Assembly (NCBI RefSeq): GCF_003259745.1
Contig: NZ_QLMC01000002.1
Coordinates: forward strand, 484,272-548,271
Direction of reading: 5' to 3'
Length of the DNA: 64,000 nucleotides
Source of the DNA: Larkinella arboricola
Lineage (GTDB): Bacteria > Bacteroidota > Bacteroidia > Cytophagales > Spirosomataceae
Part shown: positions 50,968 through 60,533 of the stretch, piece by piece
Position numbering within the stretch: the first letter of the stretch is position 1
How the letters are laid out: each line of letters starts with the position of its first letter
Translations under genes and position numbers: made by a program
Notes under the pieces: model-generated
What the model was told of the DNA's origin: nothing
Seen by the model: only the letters and a program-made list of their open reading frames with translations
The model's database searches: none

Positions 50968-52557
50968 TTACTTGTCCCACCAGACGCGGGTCGTGAACAA
51001 ATCCGGGCCTTGTTTCTGCACGGCGGCATTGTAGGCATCGGTGTTCAGGCTGGCTTCTGATTCGGGGTAGCGCAACCGCCGGGGAATGGTGCCGCCGGTT
51101 TCGTTGCCTGTGTAGTTGGTGGGCGTCAGTTTGGGATAGCCGGTCCGGCGCCAGTTGGCGTAGGCTTCCACGTTGGTCATGAACATCGACACCCAGAACT
51201 GGTTGTGAATCTGCTCCATCTGCTTCTCAAAGCTACCCCCGGTGAACGGGTTGGCGGTCAGGTAGGCGGTAATGGTGGCCGGTGAAATGCTCATGCCGCC
51301 CGGATACAGCGTTTCGGATTCCATCGATGCCCGGACGGCATTTTCGTAGCGGGTTTTTACGTCGTCGGTACTCCAGCCCCGCAGGGCTGCTTCGGCCAGC
51401 AGGAGCGACACTTCGGCGTATGACTGGAACATCGTCGGCGTTGATAAACTGGCAATGGTGTGGATATTGATTTCGGAGTATTCGGCCTGCATGTTGTCGG
51501 TCCAGTTCGGAATCAGCGTTTTGATCGTTGTGTAATCATACCCGCTGGGCAAGCCTTTCTGCACTTCCGGGGCCGTGGTTTGCGGCAGTTTCGACGCGTC
51601 GGCGTTGCCCTGCCAGAGCGTGGCGTAGAAGGGCAGCCGGGGGTCTTTGGTTGCTTTCAGGTAATCGATAAACGTTTTGCTCAGCTTGGAATAGCCTTTG
51701 CCCTGTGCTGAAGGGGGCACCCCTTCACCGCCCTGCAACAGATAGGCGTCCACGTTCCAGTTGTTGGCCGAACCACCCGTGTGATCTAGCTTGGCAATGT
51801 CGGCATTGCTTTGCATAACCCCGCCCGCAATGGCTTTTTTGACCCAGGTTTCGGCCAGCGCCGGATCTACTTTGGTGAGCCGCATTCCGAGCCGGAGCAT
51901 CAGCGAATAGGCAAACCGTTTCCATTTGGTTACGTCGCCTTTGTAAATAAAATCGGCGTTCCCGAAGGTGGTTTTGGCCGCGTCCAGCGCCAGGGCGGTT
52001 TCTTCGAGCTCCTTCAGCATCATGGGGTAAATGTCCGATTGGCTGTCGTAACCCGGCTTGTACATCGCCCCAATGTAACCCTGACCCGCCTGCGTATACG
52101 GAATGTCGCCGTACATATCTGTGACGCGGTGCAGGATGTACACCCGCCAGATGCGGGCCACAGCGAGGTAGTTGGAAAGCTCCGGCTTGTCTTTTACCAG
52201 GTCGATAATCTGGGCGGTTTCTTTCAGTTCGCTGCTGTAGGCCGTTTCGAAAAGCCCTTTGTTGTACTCCTGTTTGTAGAGGTATTTGTCGCCGGTCCAC
52301 TGCCAGGGATTCAGCGAGGAAAAGTACTGCACGAAACAGCCAGACAGTTTGGAGTTGGCATAGAGTGTGTTATTGTCACCATCGCCGGCGGTTTTGATCA
52401 GGCTATTGGAAAATAAACTACTGATTACCGGTTCTGTGAAGGCGTAGGGATTCGTGTTCATTTCTTCGAATCCCTGGTCGCAGGACGACAGGGCCAGGGC
52501 GCTCACGAAGGTAAATTTCAGCGTATGGTTTTTCAGAAGTTTCGTTAGGGAATTCAT
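50968..52557 (-). CDS. SusD/RagB-family lipoprotein
   Basis: 529 residues. Lipobox ALALSSC with Cys26, then CDQGFEEMNTNPYAFTEP, the start typical of the SusD-like_2 subgroup. Helical SusD segments follow (YLAVARIWRVYILHRVTDMY, GDIPYTQAGQG, SYAEVSLLLAEAALRGW, MTNVEAYANWRRTGYPKLTP). It caps the SusC partner encoded 40 bp upstream. Together with SusC it imports an unknown ligand sensed by FecIR. No enzyme gene follows, only the terminator. Confidence 0.94.
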   Translation of the reverse strand: MNSLTKLLKNHTLKFTFVSALALSSCDQGFEEMNTNPYAFTEPVISSLFSNSLIKTAGDGDNNTLYANSKLSGCFVQYFSSLNPWQWTGDKYLYKQEYNKGLFETAYSSELKETAQIIDLVKDKPELSNYLAVARIWRVYILHRVTDMYGDIPYTQAGQGYIGAMYKPGYDSQSDIYPMMLKELEETALALDAAKTTFGNADFIYKGDVTKWKRFAYSLMLRLGMRLTKVDPALAETWVKKAIAGGVMQSNADIAKLDHTGGSANNWNVDAYLLQGGEGVPPSAQGKGYSKLSKTFIDYLKATKDPRLPFYATLWQGNADASKLPQTTAPEVQKGLPSGYDYTTIKTLIPNWTDNMQAEYSEINIHTIASLSTPTMFQSYAEVSLLLAEAALRGWSTDDVKTRYENAVRASMESETLYPGGMSISPATITAYLTANPFTGGSFEKQMEQIHNQFWVSMFMTNVEAYANWRRTGYPKLTPTNYTGNETGGTIPRRLRYPESEASLNTDAYNAAVQKQGPDLFTTRVWWDK

Positions 52558-52597
52558 GGTGGTTTCTGGGATTAAGTGAATGAACAGCCTGCGGAAA

Positions 52598-55500
52598 TCA
52601 GAACCGGACCATCAGGTTCAAACCAAAACTGCGGGTGGGCGGCACCCCGAAGTTTTCCAGCCCCTGAGCGTTGGAACTGCTGTAGTTCGACTCGGGATCG
52701 ACGTTCTGGACCTGGCTGTAGAGCAGGAATAAATTGCGGGCTACGAACGACAGACTGGCCGACTGGAACGGTGTTCTGGCCAGCATGGTCCGGGGCAGCG
52801 AGTAGCCCAGAATCAACTGGCGGAACTTGACAAACCCGGCATCGGACACGAAATCGTCGGTAATCGAAAAAGCCGTTCCCTGAAAATACGTTTGCGCGTC
52901 GATGGTTTTGGTCAGCGGGTTGCCTTCCGGATCGACGCCCGTAACGGTTACGCCGGTTTCCCGTATTCCATTCTCCACCGTCCGTTTGTGCAACCCATAA
53001 TTGGTCGCGTAGGCGTTGGTCGAAACGTAAAGCTTCGAGCCGAATTTGCCGTCGAGCAGGAAGTTAAGCGAGAAATTCTTGTAGCTGAACGTGTTGGTCA
53101 GACCCAGCGTCAGGGGCGGAACGCCCCGGCCCAGCGGCATGAACGTACTCTGAAGCGGTAGTCCGCTGGCCGCGTTGTAAACCACATTGCCGTTGGCGTC
53201 GGTTTTAGCCCGGTAGCCCGCAATCATCCCAAACGGCATTCCTTCGAAGTGGTAGATAAAACCGTTCTGCGTTCGGGCGGTGGCACCGGGCAGGGCCAGG
53301 CTTGTCAACCCATCCGCGATTTTAACGACGGTATTCTCGTTGTACGCCATGTTGTAACTGACATCCCACCGAAAACCGTTCGACAGCCGGATGGGCGTAC
53401 CCGTCAGCAGCAACTCGATACCCCGGTTGCGCACCTTGCCGACGTTCAGTGAAACGTTGGTGTAGCTCGACGAAAACGGAACCGTCGCCCGCACGATGTC
53501 GTCGGTGGTGGTGCGGTCGTACACCGTCAGGTCCACGCCCAGTTGGTTGCGAAACAGCTTGGTTTCAATACCAAGTTCAGTGGTGGTGGACGTATACGGT
53601 TTCAGGGCACTGTTGGGGATGGTATTTCCGCTGATGAGCATGAGCGGCTGACCCAGGTGCGACTGCGATGGCGCGGCATAGGTTAGCGTCAGGCCGTACG
53701 GATCAGGTGCGCCACCGCCCACTTTGGCCCACGATGCCCGGATTTTGGCGTAGTCCATCCAGGACGGTTTGGCTTTCAGGGCGTCGGAGAGCACGTAGCT
53801 CAGGCCCACAGACGGATAAAACAGCGTGTTGTTGTCGGCGGAAAGCGTTGAAAACCAGTCCTGCCGACCCGTTAGTGTCAGGTACAGCAGGTTGTTGTAA
53901 CCAATATCGGCAGAGCCAAATACTGAATTGATGCCGAATTTTCGGAAGCTTTCGGTGTACTGCTGGCTGCTCCCGTTGGTGATGAAGTAGTTGAACGGCA
54001 CGTTGAACCGGCCACTCGAAGCCGTTACCCCGCTCGACGTATTCACCATTTTGTTGCCACCAACCAGCGCATTCACTGAAAAGGTACCAAACTCTTTATT
54101 GAAGCCCAGAATGGCTTCGGCGTTGCTTTCGGACGTGTTGATGCGCCGGGTGCTCATCTCCCCCTGGTTGTTGTAGGCCGTACCGGTGGGCGTAATGTCG
54201 TTGCCTTCGATCGTAAACTGGTCGATGCCCAGCCGACCCCGGATGTACAGGAAATCCGTGAGGTTGTAGCGGGTGCTGAACGAGCCAATCACCCGACGCC
54301 GGTCGTCCTGGTTGCGGACTTTGTTAACCACAAAATAGGGGTTGGCTACAAAGACGTAATCGTTCCAGAGCGTTTCGTATCCCCGCTCATCGTAGCCCGG
54401 CGCCAGAGTGCGAATGTCGAGGCTCGTAGCGGCCAGCTGCACCGAGGCATTGGGGTTCTTGGTGAAGTCGGCCACGTAGGTCCGGTTTTTCACGTTTTCG
54501 AGGTTGTACTGCACATTGCCCTCAAACACCACTTTCTTGGCCAGCGTCGAATTAGCGCTCAGACTAAATGTTTTCCGGTTGACGGACGAATTTTCGACAA
54601 TGCCCTGGTTATCCATGTTGGACGCCGAAAACCGGAAATTGGTGGTTTCGTTGCCGCCGTTGATGGCAAGGGTGTTGCTGAATGTGCTGCCGGTTTGGTA
54701 AAAGTTTTTGATGTTATGGCGCTGGGCTACGTAGGGCCGGGACACGCCATCGGGCTGCATGGCCGATGAACCGTCCAGCTTGGCCCCCCACGAGGTTCGG
54801 CCATTGGCAATGGCTTCGGCCTGCGTCGTTGGTTTGACACCCCGCGAACCCGAACCGTATTCGTACTGCCAGTCGGGGAAGGAGAGGGGCCGCTCGGCGG
54901 TATAAGTAGAAGCCAGCTCGACGCCCAGCCCTTTCTGGCCTTTGCCGGACTTGGTCGTAATGATGATCACCCCGTTGGCCGCCCGCGAACCGTATAAGGC
55001 CGCAGCCGTTCCGCCTTTCAGGACCGAGATGCTTTCAATGTCGTCGGGGTTGATGCTGAGCAGGCCGTCGCCTTTGTCCGTACCGCCGTACGTGCCCGGT
55101 GATCCCTGGTTGGCGTTGTTGATCGGAATGCCGTTGACGACGTAAAGGGGTTGATTGTCACCACTCAGGGAGCCGTTTCCCCGGATGATGACCCGGCTGG
55201 ACCCCGCGGCTCCGTTGGCCGTGCTGGTGGCGTTGACCCCGGCAATCCGGCCCGACAGCGCGTTGCCCAGGTTGACTTCGCGGGCCTGCGTAAAATCACT
55301 ACCTTTGACTTCGGTGACGGCGTAAGTCAGGGCTTTTTTGTCTTTAGCAATCCCCAGAGCCGTCACCACGACCTCGTTCAGCGCCATCGCTTCCGGTTCG
55401 AGTTGCACGGTAATATCCGTCCGGCCACCCACCTGAACTTCCTGCGCCTTGTAGCCCACGAAGCTGAAAATCAGGACGGCATTGCCGTCGGGCAGGTCGA

Positions 55501-56017
55501 GGGTATACCGTCCTTCGGCGTTGGTGGTCGTACCGGTTTGGGTGCCTTTCACCACAATGCTCACGCCCGGCATGGCCCCGCCTTTCTCGTCAGTAACCCG
55601 ACCTTTCAGGTTCAGCAGCAGGCCCGCCCGGTTGGGTGCCGGTGCTTTTTCGGCGGCTTTCCGGTGCAGCAAAATGTGTGAATCGACCACATCGTAGGCA
55701 ATGTTGAGGGGCGTCAGCAGGTCGTCGAGTACTTTGGAGAGCTGACTTTTCGACACGTTGATGGACGTTTTCTGGTGGGAGCGGATGCTGTTGGAGCTGT
55801 AAACAAACTTGATTTTGGTCTGTTTCTCGATCTGGTTCAGGATCTGCTTCACCTCCACGGCCTCCATTTTGAGCGAAACCTCTTTCCGCAGGATTTCCTG
55901 CGCGTGGCTGTCGTATGCAAACGACAGGCTACAGAACAGGGCCGACAGCAGCACCTGGGCAACAGCGATCTGCATACTCTTCATCACTAAATGACGTAGG
56001 GATAAACTTTTTTGCAT
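52598..56017 (-). CDS. SusC/RagA-family transporter with STN signalling domain
   Basis: 1139 residues from ATG 56017 (MQKSLSLRHLVM); a further open 13 codons upstream are not used. Order: signal peptide (about 14-40), STN domain (about 45-120; VSLKMEAVEVKQILNQIEKQ, SKVLDDLLTPLNIAYDVV), CarboxypepD_reg-like domain (about 140-215), TonB plug (MALNEVVVTALGIAKDKKAL; DDIESISVLKGGTAAALYGS) and a SusC barrel. The STN domain is the part that talks to FecR, matching the fecR and fecI genes upstream on the same strand. Cargo unknown. Confidence 0.95.
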   Translation of the reverse strand: MQKSLSLRHLVMKSMQIAVAQVLLSALFCSLSFAYDSHAQEILRKEVSLKMEAVEVKQILNQIEKQTKIKFVYSSNSIRSHQKTSINVSKSQLSKVLDDLLTPLNIAYDVVDSHILLHRKAAEKAPAPNRAGLLLNLKGRVTDEKGGAMPGVSIVVKGTQTGTTTNAEGRYTLDLPDGNAVLIFSFVGYKAQEVQVGGRTDITVQLEPEAMALNEVVVTALGIAKDKKALTYAVTEVKGSDFTQAREVNLGNALSGRIAGVNATSTANGAAGSSRVIIRGNGSLSGDNQPLYVVNGIPINNANQGSPGTYGGTDKGDGLLSINPDDIESISVLKGGTAAALYGSRAANGVIIITTKSGKGQKGLGVELASTYTAERPLSFPDWQYEYGSGSRGVKPTTQAEAIANGRTSWGAKLDGSSAMQPDGVSRPYVAQRHNIKNFYQTGSTFSNTLAINGGNETTNFRFSASNMDNQGIVENSSVNRKTFSLSANSTLAKKVVFEGNVQYNLENVKNRTYVADFTKNPNASVQLAATSLDIRTLAPGYDERGYETLWNDYVFVANPYFVVNKVRNQDDRRRVIGSFSTRYNLTDFLYIRGRLGIDQFTIEGNDITPTGTAYNNQGEMSTRRINTSESNAEAILGFNKEFGTFSVNALVGGNKMVNTSSGVTASSGRFNVPFNYFITNGSSQQYTESFRKFGINSVFGSADIGYNNLLYLTLTGRQDWFSTLSADNNTLFYPSVGLSYVLSDALKAKPSWMDYAKIRASWAKVGGGAPDPYGLTLTYAAPSQSHLGQPLMLISGNTIPNSALKPYTSTTTELGIETKLFRNQLGVDLTVYDRTTTDDIVRATVPFSSSYTNVSLNVGKVRNRGIELLLTGTPIRLSNGFRWDVSYNMAYNENTVVKIADGLTSLALPGATARTQNGFIYHFEGMPFGMIAGYRAKTDANGNVVYNAASGLPLQSTFMPLGRGVPPLTLGLTNTFSYKNFSLNFLLDGKFGSKLYVSTNAYATNYGLHKRTVENGIRETGVTVTGVDPEGNPLTKTIDAQTYFQGTAFSITDDFVSDAGFVKFRQLILGYSLPRTMLARTPFQSASLSFVARNLFLLYSQVQNVDPESNYSSSNAQGLENFGVPPTRSFGLNLMVRF

Positions 56018-56178
56018 AATTTTAAGGGTTTTTGACGTTAACAGACTCAGAAACAAGGCGAATCCGGCGTTGAATTGGCGTTCGGGCCGGACCGCAACGA
56101 GCCAATGATGTTAGCAGCATGATTGGCTTTTTTTGTGGGCTGGTTTTGGTTTTTACATAGGCACTGCGTAGAAAAGAA

Positions 56179-57210
56179 TTAATTCGTCAGACAGCCATCG
56201 CCCCGCACGAAGAAGGTCGTTCCCCGGAGTTCGTAGCTGGCATTGACGGATTTGCAAATGAACAGGAGTTGGGTGTGGAGCGGTAAATCGTTGAGGTTGC
56301 CGGTGAACACGCAGGTTTCGAGCGCGGGCGTTTCGACGATGATTTCGATTTGATACGCTTTTTGCAGGGCTTCCAGCACGCGTGGCAACGGCATTTCTTC
56401 GAAAACCAGCTCGCTTTTTTCACGGGGCTGTTCAATGATAAGGGGCGCGGCTACTAGCCCGGCTACCAGCTTTTTGGCGGTTTTGTCGAAAGTAATTTTC
56501 TGGTTGGGGTTCAGAATCATGCCGTTGCGGTTTTGGTGCGACTGCCGTTGGTTTTCGTATACCGACACCCGGCCCGACACCACCTGCACCTCAATGGTCT
56601 TGGCATTTCGGTACGACTCAATCGTAAAGCTCGTTCCCAGCACCTGTGTGACCAGTTCGCCGGTGTAGACCAGAAAAGGCCGCGTTACATCCCGTTTGAC
56701 GCTGAAAAACGCTCCGCCCTCCAGCATCACCTTCCGGGTTTTTGCGTCGAAATGCCGTGGGTAACTCAGTATGCTGTTTCTTTTGAGAGAAATCACCGTG
56801 CCGTCTTCCAGCGTTACATCGAGGGGCGAGGATGAGGTGTTTTTCGTGACCACATAACCGCTCGGCTCAAACGGTTTGGTTGCTGGTTCGCTGGACGAAC
56901 GAACCACGGTTGGAGTGGATGAGGGAATGGTTGCTGAACGGTAAAAAAAGTAACCCAGTCCCGAAACCAGCACGACGACAGCCGCCAATGCCAGTTGCCG
57001 CCAGCCGATGCGGTATTTTTTCGCCAGCGCCGACGTGTTCAGTTGTTTCCAGAGCCGCTTCCGGGTTTCTTTTTGTTCGACCGTATTGAGTGGTTCCCGT
57101 TCGTCATTCAGCACGTGGGCCGACCACTTCAGCACCTGCTCTTCCTCCTCCGGGCTGCAGTGGCCGGCCAGGTATTTCTTTAACAATTGATCAAAATCGT
57201 ACTGATTCAT
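56179..57210 (-). CDS. FecR-family anti-sigma factor
   Basis: 343 residues. Cytoplasmic N-terminus binding sigma (LLKKYLAGHCSPEEEEQVLKW), one membrane helix (LALAAVVVLVSGLGYFFY, about 75-92), then a periplasmic FecR domain (VTLEDGTVISLKRNSILSYP, LEGGAFFSVKRDVTRPFLVY). A C-terminal DUF4974/secretin-like domain follows (PLPRVLEALQKAYQIEIIVE), which probably docks the STN domain of the SusC. The gene lies 18 bp after the sigma factor and 161 bp before SusC. Confidence 0.94.
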   Translation of the reverse strand: MNQYDFDQLLKKYLAGHCSPEEEEQVLKWSAHVLNDEREPLNTVEQKETRKRLWKQLNTSALAKKYRIGWRQLALAAVVVLVSGLGYFFYRSATIPSSTPTVVRSSSEPATKPFEPSGYVVTKNTSSSPLDVTLEDGTVISLKRNSILSYPRHFDAKTRKVMLEGGAFFSVKRDVTRPFLVYTGELVTQVLGTSFTIESYRNAKTIEVQVVSGRVSVYENQRQSHQNRNGMILNPNQKITFDKTAKKLVAGLVAAPLIIEQPREKSELVFEEMPLPRVLEALQKAYQIEIIVETPALETCVFTGNLNDLPLHTQLLFICKSVNASYELRGTTFFVRGDGCLTN

Positions 57211-57228
57211 CGCGGTGTGAGGGACAAC

Positions 57229-57783
57229 TCAATTATTGGACTGATAAATTTTGAGATGGTGTTTGAGCACTTTCAGCGACTGCGTGATGTGATATTCAAC
57301 GCCTTTTTCCGAGAGGTTCAGCTTCTGGGCAATGTCCCGGACCGACTGGTTCTCGAATCGGCTAAGCCGGAACACTTCCGACGTTTTCTCCGGCAGGTTT
57401 TTCAGCGCATCGTCCACCAGCCGGGCCAGATCCGAAAACTGTACGGTATCGTCGGTGGCGTTGGACTGCTGTAGTTCGTGCAGAATCAGGTATTCGCGGT
57501 ATTTACGCTGGGTGATGCAGGATTTGATGTAATCCGTCACCCGGTGTTTGACCGAAACCGCCAGGTAGGCGCTCAGGTGCCGAATCGGGGAGGCCCGGCG
57601 TTTCTGCCACAGGTCTTCAAAAACATCGTGCACCAGTTCTTCGGCTTCTTCGCGGGTGCCGGTTTCGTAAAAGGCCATTTTATAAAGTCGATACCAGTAG
57701 CGATGATAGATTTCCTCAAAGGCTTTTTCGTCGCCTTTCTGGAGAAGATCCACCAACTGTTCGTCCGTATTGCGCTTGTACAT
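57229..57783 (-). CDS. FecI-like ECF sigma factor (sigma-70 family)
   Basis: 184 residues. Region 2 (about 10-80; EEIYHRYWYRLYKMAFYETG, AEELVHDVFEDLWQKR) and region 4 (about 125-175; LPEKTSEVFRLSRFENQSVR, DIAQKLNLSEKGVEYHITQS). The C-terminal variation is that of Bacteroidota ECF factors paired with FecR. Released by FecR when SusC binds its ligand, it should activate the susCD operon. Its position as the first gene, 18 bp before fecR, fits this. Confidence 0.94.
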   Translation of the reverse strand: MYKRNTDEQLVDLLQKGDEKAFEEIYHRYWYRLYKMAFYETGTREEAEELVHDVFEDLWQKRRASPIRHLSAYLAVSVKHRVTDYIKSCITQRKYREYLILHELQQSNATDDTVQFSDLARLVDDALKNLPEKTSEVFRLSRFENQSVRDIAQKLNLSEKGVEYHITQSLKVLKHHLKIYQSNN

Positions 57784-58078
57784 GAGCCCTGACCTGCTGC
57801 TTTTGCCAATAGGCGATTAAGTCGAATAAATCCCTAGACGGTTTGTGGAAAAATTTTGGAGTATTGGATAATGATGCAATAATATTTGGGTGATACTCCT
57901 GATTTTGAATAGAATATTAATTGGTTGCGTTCTTTTCGAAATATGGGCTGAGCCATTTAGACTGCCGATAAATGCGCGTTTTTACGAAGCGATTGCTCAG
58001 GCGCAAACTTTCGAACGGGACACCGGGTTAACTCAGTAGCTCTAAAAAAAGCACCCAAGCATCATCTTTTACAGAATC

Positions 58079-58795
58079 ATGGCAGAAACGATTAAAACCG
58101 CCCTCATCACCGGCGGATCGAAAGGTATTGGATACGGCATTGCTGAAGTGCTGATCAAAGACGGTATTCGGGTGGCCATCACCAGCCGCTCGCAGGAAAG
58201 TGCCGAAGAGGCTGCGGCTTCGCTCAATCAACTCAAGGACGGGTATGCCCTCGGTATTGCCGCCGACGTGCGCGATCTGGTGTCGCAGCAGCGGGCCGTC
58301 GATGCCATCGTGCAGAAGTGGGGCCGTCTGGATTACGTCATCGCCAACGCGGGTGTCGGTCATTTTGCGCCCGTTCAGGAACTGACGCCTGAGCAGTGGT
58401 CCGAAACCATCGACATTAACCTGACCGGCGTGTTTTATTCCATCAAGGCCACGCTGGACGAACTGAAAAAGTCGGAGGGGTATTTTATTACCATTGCGAG
58501 TCTGGCCGGTACCAACTTTTTTGAAAACGGCACGGCCTATAACGCCAGCAAGTTTGGGCTGGTTGGGTTTACGCAGGCGCTGATGCTCGATCTGCGCAGC
58601 GAGGGCATCAAAGTGACTACGATCATGCCCGGCTCCGTGGCCTCGTACTTCAACAACCACGAACCGAGCGAAAAAGACGCCTGGAAAATCCAGCCCGAAG
58701 ACATTGGCCAGATCGTTGCCGACCTGATTCATATGCCCGCCCGGACGCTGCCCAGCAAAATTGAGGTGCGCCCCACCCGACCCGGCGGCAAGTAA
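58079..58795 (+). CDS. SDR-family NAD(P)-dependent oxidoreductase
   Basis: 238 residues. Cofactor loop ITGGSKGIGYGIAEVLI, NAGVGHF (about 85-91), and catalytic tetrad Asn (INLTGVF), Ser about 141 (ITIASLAG), Tyr and Lys of YNASKFGLVGFTQAL. The C-terminal MPGSVASYFNN resembles the 3-oxoacyl-ACP/3-ketoacyl reductase type (FabG-like), but no fatty-acid genes are near, so the substrate is open. Separate from the SDR at 7915-8730; they are only distantly alike. Monocistronic as far as I can see. Confidence 0.92.
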   Translation: MAETIKTALITGGSKGIGYGIAEVLIKDGIRVAITSRSQESAEEAAASLNQLKDGYALGIAADVRDLVSQQRAVDAIVQKWGRLDYVIANAGVGHFAPVQELTPEQWSETIDINLTGVFYSIKATLDELKKSEGYFITIASLAGTNFFENGTAYNASKFGLVGFTQALMLDLRSEGIKVTTIMPGSVASYFNNHEPSEKDAWKIQPEDIGQIVADLIHMPARTLPSKIEVRPTRPGGK

Positions 58796-58948
58796 GGCGT
58801 ACGGCGCAGAGGTCGTCGTGTGTTCGTATCGGAAGGTCAGACCATCCCGGAACTCCGGGGCAACCCGGGATTGTCCAGGGTCAAGTCCGTTGGAGGTGTG
58901 GGGATTTCGGCAAATCCGTTATCTTTAGCGGTTGTCAAATCGTCCGCT

Positions 58949-60526
58949 ATGAACTCACGGCTACTTCTCCTCGCTTTTTGGCTTATCCAGTTTTGCTTTT
59001 TTAATCCGGTTTCGGCCCAGCCCATTACTTCCGCCCAGATTGATCAGTTGGCGGACCGAACCTTAAAAGCGTTTCAGGTGCCGGGCCTTGCGGTGGCCGT
59101 GGTGAAGGATGGGAAAGTGATTCACGCTAAGGGATACGGGGTTCGGTCGCTGAAGTCGAATCAGAAGGTCGATGGCAACACGCTGTTCGGCATTGCTTCC
59201 AACAGCAAGGCGTTTACGGCGGCCGCTCTGGGCATCCTGATCGACGAGGGAAAAATGACCTGGGATGATAAAGTCATTGACTACATCCCGGAGTTTCGGC
59301 TCTACAACGCCTACGTAACCGAAGAGTTTACCGTCCGCGACCTGCTGACCCACCGCAGCGGTCTGGGCTTGGGTGCGGGCGACCTCATGTTCTTTCCCGA
59401 TTCCAGCGATTTTACGCTGAAGGATGTTATTCATAACCTGCGGTATCTGAAACAGGTATCGGGTTTTCGCACCAAGTACGACTACGACAATTTGCTCTAC
59501 ATGGTGGCCGGTGAGGTCGTGAAACGGGTTTCGGGCCAAAGCTGGGAGGAGTTTGTGGAAACCCGCATCATGCAGCCGCTCCAGATGGAAGCCAGCCGGG
59601 GTTCGTTTTCGCGCTTACCGAAAAGTCAGTCGAACCTCATCGACGCTCACGCCGTCATCGACGGTAAATTGCAGGTGATCAAGCGGGGAACGCTTGATGT
59701 GGGCAACTCCGCCGGGGGTATTTACAGCAGCATCAACGACCTGAGCAAGTGGGTGATTATGCAACTCAACGGCGGTAAATACGGCGATGGGTTGTCCAAA
59801 ACGCTGTTCAGCAAAACCGTCCAGGACGAAATGTGGACCCCGCAGACGATCATTCCGGTGCGCAATCCCGGCCCGTATAACACCCACTTCAGTTCCTAAG
59901 GACTGGGCTGGGGGCTGAGTGATGTGAAGGGCTACAAGCAGGCGACCCACACGGGCGGTTTGCCGGGCATGGTGACGCAGGTAACGCTTTTGCCGGAATT
60001 GAAACTGGGCATCATTGTGCTGACTAATCAGCAGGCTGGAGCGGCTTTTTCGGCCATTACCAACCAGATCAAAGACAGCTATTTCGGCATGACCGGCACC
60101 GACCGGGTGAAGGAGTACAGCGACCGGATGCGCGCAAATGTCGCTGATGCCGATCAGGTAACCGCCGAGGTCTGGAAAACCGTGGCCGCCGAACAACAGA
60201 AAACCGTGGCCAGACCGCCGATTTATTTTTACACCGGCACCTACCGCGACAACTGGCTCGGGGATGTATCCATCAGGGCCGAAAACAACAAACTCCTGTT
60301 TACCGCCAAACGCTCACCCCGGCTGACCGGCGAATTGTTTTTTTACAAGGGCAACACGTTCGTGGTCAAATGGAACGACCGGAGCCTGGAAGCCGACGCC
60401 TTTGTCATGTTCGGGCTGGATTACGAAGGAAAGCCGGTTTCCATGAAAATGAAAGCCGTTTCACCCCTGACCGACTTCAGCTACGACTTCCACGATCTGG
60501 ATTTTACGAAAGTGGCCGAAAAGTAA
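58949..60526 (+). pseudogene. Serine hydrolase (beta-lactamase/class C type) broken by an in-frame TAA
   Basis: From ATG 58949, after a signal peptide (NSRLLLLAFWLIQFCFFNPV, then SAQP), the frame encodes a penicillin-binding-protein-like serine hydrolase with Ser84-x-x-Lys87 (SNSK) and YDYDN. TAA at 59897-59899 stops it at codon 317. The same frame then continues undamaged to 60526 (GLGWGLSDVKGYKQATHTGG, LPELKLGIIVLTNQQ and a C-terminal DUF3471-like domain). The stop stands where relatives usually have Tyr (...THFSSYGLGW), so TAC or TAT to TAA explains it. The third catalytic box HTGG (from about 334) lies after the stop. A truncated 316-residue product would lack it. Readthrough or sequencing error is possible. 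Confidence 0.85.
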
Positions 60527-60533
60527 ACGACAC

